In this document: piece by piece, positions 13,097-18,219 of the stretch
Layout: each line of letters begins with the position of its first letter
Position numbering within the stretch: position 1 is the first letter of the stretch
Assembly (NCBI GenBank): GCA_964561995.1
Contig: CAZLQZ010000019.1
Location: 1-18,219, forward strand
Direction of reading: 5' to 3'
DNA: 18,219 bases
From: JABIAG01 sp964561995
GTDB taxonomy: Archaea; Nanobdellota; Nanobdellia; Woesearchaeales; JABIAG01
Program-made: the position numbers and the translations under genes
The notes under the pieces: model-generated
What the model was told of the DNA's origin: nothing
Database searches by the model: none
Seen by the model: only the letters and a program-made list of their open reading frames with translations

Positions 13097-16000
13097 TTAA
13101 TTAGCACCTGTTGCAGTTGTTGTATCACTAGTTACATAAGGTTTAGCAGATTCTAATGCAGCACCTAGTGTATCTTTTATTCTTTTACCACTAATAATCT
13201 TGTGTTTAGACTCTAATTCGAATGTTTTTCTATCTCTTCTAACGTATCCTTCGGTAAGTAAAGTTGGAACATCGTCAATAGTATGGAATACTTCCTTATT
13301 TTGTGTATTGAATTCTACTCCCATTCCTGGAATACTTCCGAAATTCATTCCATTTCTTACAGCTCTTGCGATGTTTTCTTGTCCTTGTTTTCCTGCAGCA
13401 GTAAGATCAACAAAGTCTACAACAATTTCTCCATCGTATCCTGTTTGTTTTAAAGATCTGTGAATATCTCTTTTTAAGTTGTCACACCATTCACATCCCT
13501 GTTTTCCATAAACAACTGCCCTTACTGTTGGTTCATTTGGATCTAATTCAATTGTTTCTGTATTTGCAACTGTAGCATCAATAGAATAATTTCCTCTTCC
13601 TCTAGCTAGTGCTTCTTCTCTTTTAGAAGGATTCCAGTTATCAACTGTTGAATTATATCCTACTACTTTTTCTGTACGTTTAACCTTATCGCTTGAGCAA
13701 TCCGGACATACTTCATGTAAACCACGAGTATGAGTTCCACAACTGTTACAGAATGTATGTTCTCCTGAAACTGTTAATTGAGCACATTGTGTGTTTTCAT
13801 AAACACTTTGTACTAAATCGTATAAAGCATCTGGATTAATGTCAGCACTTCCAGTAAATAAGTGAACAATCGCACCTGATTCAATGACCGGATGGAAATA
13901 AGATTGCTTCTTAATTCTATCAACTCCTGAAATTGGAGCATCTGCTCTTGGATGTATTGAGTTACTGTAGTACGGGTCTTGTTCAGTTCCTTGAATAACT
14001 TCTTTAGCAAGAGGTCCATATTTATCATGCATTAAATCTCTTTTTGCAAGATTTCTTGCAGCACTTTCCGCAGGACTTTCTTCTAATGAAAACTTCAATC
14101 CTGTTTGTTCAACATAAAGATTTTTTCTTTGATACATTGAAGCCATTAATTTCAATCCTGTTTGAACTGCATATTCACTTTCATGAATTTCTTGTCCAGT
14201 TATTATTTGAATTGCTTCATTTAATCCTAACATACCAATAATGTAAGTTGCTTTATCCAAATCAACATATGGTTCACCATCTAAAGCTTTTTTACCAATT
14301 TGCCATAAGGGTCTTCCTGGTTGCATTAATGATTGAGAAAATTCTCTTTTTTGCATATGAGCTTTGTAAGCTTTATCCATAGTTTTTGTAACTTCTCCAA
14401 TTAATCCATCTAAATTCTTTTCTCCGTTTTCAATCGCTCTATATGCTGCTTGTGGGAGATTAACTGTTACGTTTTGAAAACCACAAAATCTTAATGATTC
14501 TGGATGTTCTAGAACTTTTGGATCTACGGCTGTTTTTAATCTGCAACATGCAGCCAATGTAACTGCATCTCTATCAAATATAAAATATGCTGAAGAATTT
14601 TTAGCTCCTAATTCGCAAGTCTTTTTCAACAATTCGCTTTGTCTTTTATTTTTGAAAGAATTTCCATCGACATGAACATCACATTTTGGGAATGCAAACA
14701 TTTTTCCATTTTCATCACCCTCAATATAAACATCAAGTAATGCATCAAAGAAATCTTGTGCTTCTGTTTCATAATCCTTGTATGTAATGAATCTTCTTCC
14801 TTGATCATTTAATAATTCTCTATTGAAATTTCCTTTTCTATCAACTAAAACATTTCCTTTGGAATCTTTAAAGATTAAACCATTTTTACTTTTTTCATCA
14901 ACAATTCTTTCAAGTTTTTCTTCATTTCCTTTTTTATCGATTGTGTGATATAATCCGCCTGGCATAATTAATGGTATGTCTGAAAGAATTTCTGGAACTC
15001 CTGTGTGTAAGTTGAAATCAATAAACAATGTTTGACCACCCCTAGAAAATGCACTTTGAGATTGTGTGAAAATCAAATTTTGTGCAACTTGTTTCATGTC
15101 TGTGTAGTTATGCATCATCTGTTTAAAATCTGTTTTCAATTGGTCATTATCTCCAATTTTATCTAAGACTGCTTCTCTTACAGAACTTACATCTTTTTTT
15201 GACATTCCTTTTAAGAATGGTGAAAATTCTAAATTCATATAAGATAAACCTAGTGCTCCAGCATAATATGCTTGCATTGAAGCTAAAAATGTTGAAATGT
15301 GTCCTGATAATGTTATTGCATGGTTTGCAGGACTTGAAGAAGTATCCAAATTATCTAATTTTAATCCAAATAATTTAAGGTATGCTGGACTATGACCTGA
15401 GCAGTATACTCTTGTAATATATCCTAAATCATGTAAATGCATTTCACCTTTTAAGTGAGCACTTTTAACTTCTTTACTAAATACTTCTGATAATGCATAT
15501 TTTTTAAGAATTGTTTCCCAAATTGCAAGCCCTACCGCTTCAGGATTATTTGTACCCACATTAGCATTTTCTAATGTTTTTGCACGTATTAATTGTTCTA
15601 AATCTTCTTTTGGTAAGTCATATGTTCCTGCTTTAAGTACTTGTTCGGGATTAGCTCCCATATCAACTAAACTTGTAGCAACTAATGCCCTAATTGTTGA
15701 AGTGTCTAATAAAAATGCTTCGCCATTTTCTTTTCTATGATTATATAATTGCCAAACTCTATTTTCAGTTTTATCAACAATAACGTGGACCTGATCATCT
15801 GTTAAACCTAAATCTAAGGTTTTTAAATGATCTGCAATTCTCGTTGGATTAAATGGTTCTGCATTTGTTTCGCCTTTGTTTTCAATAAGTAAATTAATGT
15901 CTGTAGAATTTTGGGTAACGCCTGCTGCTTCTACCATTATTTCTTTTGCTTTTTTTCTTCTATTATTGAATGATTCATATTCGTCAGCGTGTTGAAAAAA

Positions 16001-16237
16001 AGCTTCAGTTCTAAATGTTTTTACGACTGCTTTATCAATATCATCTCTTGCAATTTTCTTACTATTTTTTTTACTTATGGATAATTCTACTTTGTCAACT
16101 AATTGATCTAGTGTATCGGGATTAATTTTTAGTCCGATTGCTGCAGCAGTTTTTTTCATTGCTTTTTCGATCTTTCTTGGGTTGAAGGGTTGTTCTGTCC
16201 CATCTCTTTTTACGACTGTAGTTGGTATTGGTGTCAT
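13097..16237 (-). CDS. nrdD: Anaerobic (class III) ribonucleoside-triphosphate reductase with a C-terminal redoxin domain
   Basis: A 1046-residue glycyl-radical enzyme that makes dNTPs from NTPs. Order: ATP-cone 1 (about 5-100, VVKRDGTEQPFNPRKIEKAM); a second cone-like domain (about 112-195, PFNPTRIADHL); catalytic barrel (about 205-815) with YCSGHS (278-283), SQSAFSRGGQ (392-401) and CCRLKT (564-569, a candidate site of the active Cys); zinc site C830, C833, C844, C847; and glycyl-radical loop VVGYNS with G860 as the likely radical. After residue 900 it continues, unlike standard NrdD, with a glutaredoxin/thioredoxin-like domain: CEWC (915-918), a strand VVDFVDL and a cis-Pro candidate P970. 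The fused redoxin probably supplies electrons instead of formate. The Shine-Dalgarno AAGAGGT is in the end of nrdR. Confidence 0.95.
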   Translation of the reverse strand: MTPIPTTVVKRDGTEQPFNPRKIEKAMKKTAAAIGLKINPDTLDQLVDKVELSISKKNSKKIARDDIDKAVVKTFRTEAFFQHADEYESFNNRRKKAKEIMVEAAGVTQNSTDINLLIENKGETNAEPFNPTRIADHLKTLDLGLTDDQVHVIVDKTENRVWQLYNHRKENGEAFLLDTSTIRALVATSLVDMGANPEQVLKAGTYDLPKEDLEQLIRAKTLENANVGTNNPEAVGLAIWETILKKYALSEVFSKEVKSAHLKGEMHLHDLGYITRVYCSGHSPAYLKLFGLKLDNLDTSSSPANHAITLSGHISTFLASMQAYYAGALGLSYMNLEFSPFLKGMSKKDVSSVREAVLDKIGDNDQLKTDFKQMMHNYTDMKQVAQNLIFTQSQSAFSRGGQTLFIDFNLHTGVPEILSDIPLIMPGGLYHTIDKKGNEEKLERIVDEKSKNGLIFKDSKGNVLVDRKGNFNRELLNDQGRRFITYKDYETEAQDFFDALLDVYIEGDENGKMFAFPKCDVHVDGNSFKNKRQSELLKKTCELGAKNSSAYFIFDRDAVTLAACCRLKTAVDPKVLEHPESLRFCGFQNVTVNLPQAAYRAIENGEKNLDGLIGEVTKTMDKAYKAHMQKREFSQSLMQPGRPLWQIGKKALDGEPYVDLDKATYIIGMLGLNEAIQIITGQEIHESEYAVQTGLKLMASMYQRKNLYVEQTGLKFSLEESPAESAARNLAKRDLMHDKYGPLAKEVIQGTEQDPYYSNSIHPRADAPISGVDRIKKQSYFHPVIESGAIVHLFTGSADINPDALYDLVQSVYENTQCAQLTVSGEHTFCNSCGTHTRGLHEVCPDCSSDKVKRTEKVVGYNSTVDNWNPSKREEALARGRGNYSIDATVANTETIELDPNEPTVRAVVYGKQGCEWCDNLKRDIHRSLKQTGYDGEIVVDFVDLTAAGKQGQENIARAVRNGMNFGSIPGMGVEFNTQNKEVFHTIDDVPTLLTEGYVRRDRKTFELESKHKIISGKRIKDTLGAALESAKPYVTSDTTTATGAN

Positions 16238-16244
16238 TTTTAAT

Positions 16245-16691
16245 TTACCTCTTTAATAGTTTTTTTAGTTCTTCTTGAAATTCTTCAACATCAGTGAAAT
16301 CTTTATAGACTGAAGCAAATCTTATATATGCTACTTTGTCTAATTTTTTTAAATATTTCATTATTGCATTACCTATTTTCGAAGATGGAACTTCTGTTGT
16401 ATCCATTGCTCTTAACTCAATTTCAATTTTATCAAGAGATTCTTCGATACTCTTTGTAGAAACAGGTCTTTTTTCACATGCTTTAATCATTCCTAATCTT
16501 ACTTTATCTCTATCAAATCTTTCTCTATTTCCATTCTTTTTTACAATAATCAATTCAACATGATCTACTCTTTCATGAGTTGTAAATCTTTTTGCGCATT
16601 TTAGACATTCTCTTCTTCTTCTTGTTGAAGTTTCTGAATCTCTTTTATCTACAACTTTGGTTTCTTCTGCGAGACAGTATGGGCATTTCAT
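16245..16691 (-). CDS. nrdR: Transcriptional repressor NrdR
   Basis: A 148-residue protein of the usual NrdR length. Zinc-ribbon cysteines C3, C6, C29 and C32 (MKCPYC and CLKC) frame the DNA-binding part, with the basic stretch STRRRREC. An ATP-cone follows at about 47-137 (IIVKKNGNRERFDRDKVRLG). NrdR senses dATP/ATP through its cone and represses ribonucleotide reductase genes. Here it is the first gene of the nrd-dut operon, so it probably controls itself and nrdD. GGAAAG about eight bases before the ATG may serve as Shine-Dalgarno. NrdR is mainly bacterial; its presence in an archaeon suggests transfer. No classic paired NrdR box was found. Confidence 0.94.
   Translation of the reverse strand: MKCPYCLAEETKVVDKRDSETSTRRRRECLKCAKRFTTHERVDHVELIIVKKNGNRERFDRDKVRLGMIKACEKRPVSTKSIEESLDKIEIELRAMDTTEVPSSKIGNAIMKYLKKLDKVAYIRFASVYKDFTDVEEFQEELKKLLKR
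16247..16253 (-). promoter_or_regulatory. Shine-Dalgarno of nrdD inside the end of nrdR
   Basis: AAGAGGT on the minus strand, nine bases before the nrdD ATG. It overlaps the last Lys-Arg codons and the stop of nrdR. Confidence 0.7.
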
Positions 16692-16753
16692 AAATTTCTT
16701 TCCAATTTATTGGGCTTAAAACTTTTTGATTTTTGTTGTTTCATGTTTTATCT

Positions 16754-16770
16754 CTTTATAGCTAACGCTA
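16754..16770 (-). promoter_or_regulatory. Probable promoter of the nrd operon with a small inverted repeat
   Basis: On the minus strand TATAAAG (16760-16754) lies about 65 bp before the nrdR ATG, giving a leader near 40 nt. An inverted repeat, TAGC-TAAC-GCTA (16759-16770), overlaps the TATA/BRE position and could be an operator. The match is short. Confidence 0.35.
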
Positions 16771-16799
16771 CAAGTTAATTTTTATTTTCAAGTAATCTT

Positions 16800-16895
16800 C
16801 AAAAAACAACTTTTTTGTTTTTTTGTCAACTTGCACTACGTTCAAGTCATAACGACATGTTGTGGTTTTGTTAGATTACTACCACAACATCTTGT
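16800..16895 (-). ncRNA. Candidate structured RNA of about 95 nt upstream of the nrd operon
   Basis: On the minus strand a TATA-like ATTTAAAAATA (near 16914-16924) is followed 25 bp later by a possible start near 16895. A 10-bp perfect stem comes next (ATGTTGTGGT at 16881-16890 pairing with ACCACAACAT at 16857-16866, 14-nt loop). Then a weaker stem (GACTTG/CAAGTT, about 16829-16848) and an A/T hairpin ending in a T-run at 16801-16806. No frame of useful length crosses it. It could be a small RNA or a far-upstream leader of nrdR. The family is not recognised. Confidence 0.35.
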
Positions 16896-17049
16896 GTTTT
16901 AATCTCATTGAAGTATTTTTAAATATTCATATCCTGCAACATATATTTTGAAGAATCAACAACCTTTTTCTCGTCGTTTTTTAGTAATACGTTACTTTTG
17001 CGTAATGAATTTTATTTGAAAAATTAGAAATAATAATTAAATAATAAAA

Positions 17050-17319
17050 TTATCTTGTAATAAATCCTGCAACTAACATTGCAATGCCAATAATCAAAAC
17101 TAAATAACTTAAAAATAAATTACTTTGAATGTTATTACATTGAATTCTTTGAAAAGTTTCATTATTTGTAATTGTTGCTGAATTTAAGTTTTCAAATTGT
17201 ACATTTGTAAAGTTTTTATTGGAACATTCCATGCTATCAACGTATAACCCTAGAAATGAAGACAAAGTAATTACCAGAATAATTATAATTCCACCAGTCC
17301 ACATAAAGTATTTTTTCAT
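17050..17319 (-). CDS. Small membrane protein with two TM segments, 89 aa
   Basis: TM1 spans about residues 7-26 (WTGGIIIILVITLSSFLGLY) and TM2 about 67-87 (LFLSYLVLIIGIAMLVAGFI). The 40-residue loop between them has two cysteines (C32, C61), consistent with an extracellular disulfide, and several Asn-rich N-x-S/T sites. No family is recognised. It has its own TATA box (17339-17349, 25 bp before the ATG), so it is probably a single leaderless gene. A regulatory or assembly role in the membrane is possible but not shown. Confidence 0.68.
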   Translation of the reverse strand: MKKYFMWTGGIIIILVITLSSFLGLYVDSMECSNKNFTNVQFENLNSATITNNETFQRIQCNNIQSNLFLSYLVLIIGIAMLVAGFITR

Positions 17320-17338
17320 AATTAATTAATTTAAATCC

Positions 17339-17349
17339 TATATATAAAT
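17339..17349 (-). promoter_or_regulatory. TATA box for the 89-aa membrane protein
   Basis: TATATATAAAT on the plus strand, centred 25 bp before the ATG at 17319. Confidence 0.5.
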
Positions 17350-17404
17350 CTTTCTTAAAATATTTATTCTTTTATTTTTTTAATTAATTAATTATTATAA
17401 ATAG

Positions 17405-18118
17405 TTAAATCAAAAATTTAGGAAATTGAACTTTGTAATCTCCGTGAAGTTTTATTACTTCTTGATATTTTGGTAGTAATTCTTCAAAAGTTGTTGCTCC
17501 TAACATTTTAGGTAATATTCTTCCATAAACTAAAAAATCCAAGTGTGCTTGTTCATTATATTTTTTAGGATTTATTATTTTTTTATAACATTCTTGTGCG
17601 TGATGTTTTAATAATCCGGATAATTCTAAATACTTTTTTCTTTTAATTAAATCTTTTAAATGAAGATTGCTACACTCGTTAGCTATATCAAATACTGATC
17701 TCACACAATCACTAATATTAACTTCTCCAATTTTTTTATGAATTAAATATATTTGAAAAGGATTTTGAATGTTGTAAGGTTTTTCTTCAACTATCATCCT
17801 GAATAATGATTTTAAATTTCCAAAAGATACTGTTGTATCTGGAACAAAATTATTTTCTTTTACAGCCAAAAAAGGAAGTAATGCGTCATAAACTAAAATT
17901 GAAGTAATATATCTGTCATTAAGTTCTTGAAATTCATTTTGATTAGAGTGTTGTAATTTATAATTTGATACTGTAATAAAACTTCCAATATCTTCTTTAA
18001 TTTTTTTCTTTGAATGATTGATTGGTGATGCAGTTCTAATGTGTTGTTCAAAAGTTTGATAGACAACAATCTCCAAATCTAATCTCGGAATCTGTCTAAG
18101 AAATATTCCTTGTTTCAT
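17405..18118 (-). CDS. Hypothetical cytosolic protein, 237 aa
   Basis: I do not recognise this protein. It has no signal peptide or membrane segment. It is mixed in charge and mostly predicted helical after residue 60, with Lys-rich helices around 150-190 (HLKDLIKRKKYLELSGLLKH). Cysteines at about 138, 149 and 177 do not form an obvious metal site. It starts MKQGIFLRQIPRLDLEIVVY and ends YKVQFPKFLI. A TATA box 27 bp before the ATG supports the start. Codon use looks like that of its neighbours. The plus-strand sequence at 18180-18187 has a second TATA-like element that probably serves a divergent gene outside the window. Confidence 0.7.
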   Translation of the reverse strand: MKQGIFLRQIPRLDLEIVVYQTFEQHIRTASPINHSKKKIKEDIGSFITVSNYKLQHSNQNEFQELNDRYITSILVYDALLPFLAVKENNFVPDTTVSFGNLKSLFRMIVEEKPYNIQNPFQIYLIHKKIGEVNISDCVRSVFDIANECSNLHLKDLIKRKKYLELSGLLKHHAQECYKKIINPKKYNEQAHLDFLVYGRILPKMLGATTFEELLPKYQEVIKLHGDYKVQFPKFLI

Positions 18119-18139
18119 TATATGTGAGTAAGATCTTAA

Positions 18140-18150
18140 TTTATATAAAG
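18140..18150 (-). promoter_or_regulatory. TATA box for the 237-aa hypothetical protein
   Basis: CTTTATATAAA on the minus strand, centred 27 bp before the ATG at 18118. Confidence 0.5.
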
Positions 18151-18179
18151 ATGCTTATGTCTTTGTTGATATAGTAAGA

Positions 18180-18187
18180 TTTATATA
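18180..18187 (+). promoter_or_regulatory. TATA-like element for a gene beyond the window
   Basis: TTTATATA on the plus strand, about 32 bp before the window end. It points to a divergent gene starting outside the sequence. Confidence 0.3.
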
Positions 18188-18219
18188 GTACAAGATATAG
18201 AAATTACATTAAAAAAGAG

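Larger units (their letters stand above)
16692..17049. other. 358-bp region without a protein gene
   Basis: This gap between nrdR and the 89-aa membrane protein holds the nrd promoter, the structured RNA candidate and, at 16983-16996, the short palindrome AGTAATACGTTACT. No tRNA, no conserved small ORF and no mobile-element end were seen. Confidence 0.6.

Noticed and set aside
1165..16563. Many open frames opposite annotated genes, for example 1165-1392, 9991-10212, 12091-12459, 13200-13463 and 16336-16563
   Set aside because: They lie antisense to strong genes, have low-complexity composition and no family signature.
16692..16800. Classic bacterial paired NrdR boxes upstream of nrdR
   Set aside because: No pair of ACACTATATATAGTGT-like 16-mers at the expected spacing was found.
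16692..17049. tRNA gene in the gene-free gap, because GTTCAAGTC appears near 16840
   Set aside because: No acceptor, D or anticodon stems fit around it.
1..18219. CRISPR array, insertion sequence, integrase or prophage
   Set aside because: No regularly spaced repeat series, transposase, integrase or terminal repeats were found.

Overview
The window looks like chromosomal DNA of an AT-rich archaeon, most likely a DPANN lineage of the Woesearchaeota/Pacearchaeota type. The basis is gene content: Alba, eS17, archaeal Pth2, secreted proteins with Cys-rich, EF-hand and S-layer modules, and PEF-type C-terminal sorting tails. Almost every first gene has a TATA box centred about 25-28 bp before its ATG, which implies leaderless transcripts. 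The lineage is inferred from this content; no 16S rRNA or tRNA gene was seen.

Layout. 1-183 is the 3' end of a secreted protein with a sorting tail. 268-695 is a RelBE-type toxin-antitoxin locus whose antitoxin is intact and whose toxin is broken. 905-1060 encodes a 51-residue membrane protein. 1170-2542 holds two overlapping secreted-protein genes. 2613-4067 encodes a 484-residue protein with a bacterial-style pseudopilin segment starting near residue 280. 4180-4716 is a methyltransferase gene on the plus strand, and 4743-5218 is the eS17-Alba pair. 5421-7676 is one long surface-protein frame (S-layer-like, dockerin-like, CARDB-like) split by a single in-frame TAA. Just upstream, 7738-8721 encodes a membrane-spanning winged-helix protein whose last codons contain three GTTCC repeats at 10-bp spacing, directly upstream of the surface-protein TATA box. 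8814-11246 is an argS-ureohydrolase operon, 11303-11482 a 59-residue acidic protein and 11572-11916 pth2. 11949-16691 is an nrdR-nrdD-nrdG-dut operon. 16692-17049 has no gene but contains a strongly structured RNA-like element. 17050-18118 holds two unrecognised genes.

How the parts work together. The nrdR-nrdD-nrdG-dut operon is a self-contained anaerobic dNTP module: an ATP-cone repressor, a glycyl-radical reductase carrying its own C-terminal redoxin domain, its radical-SAM activase, and dUTPase. The 5.4-8.7 kb region looks like a local envelope-sensing unit, in which a transmembrane one-component regulator probably controls the adjacent surface protein through the GTTCC repeats. Within operons, Shine-Dalgarno sequences lie in the last codons of the upstream gene (eS17/alba, nrdR/nrdD, nrdG/dut, argS/ureohydrolase), whereas operon-first genes usually look leaderless. 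Functional links are inferences from sequence and context; no search was run.
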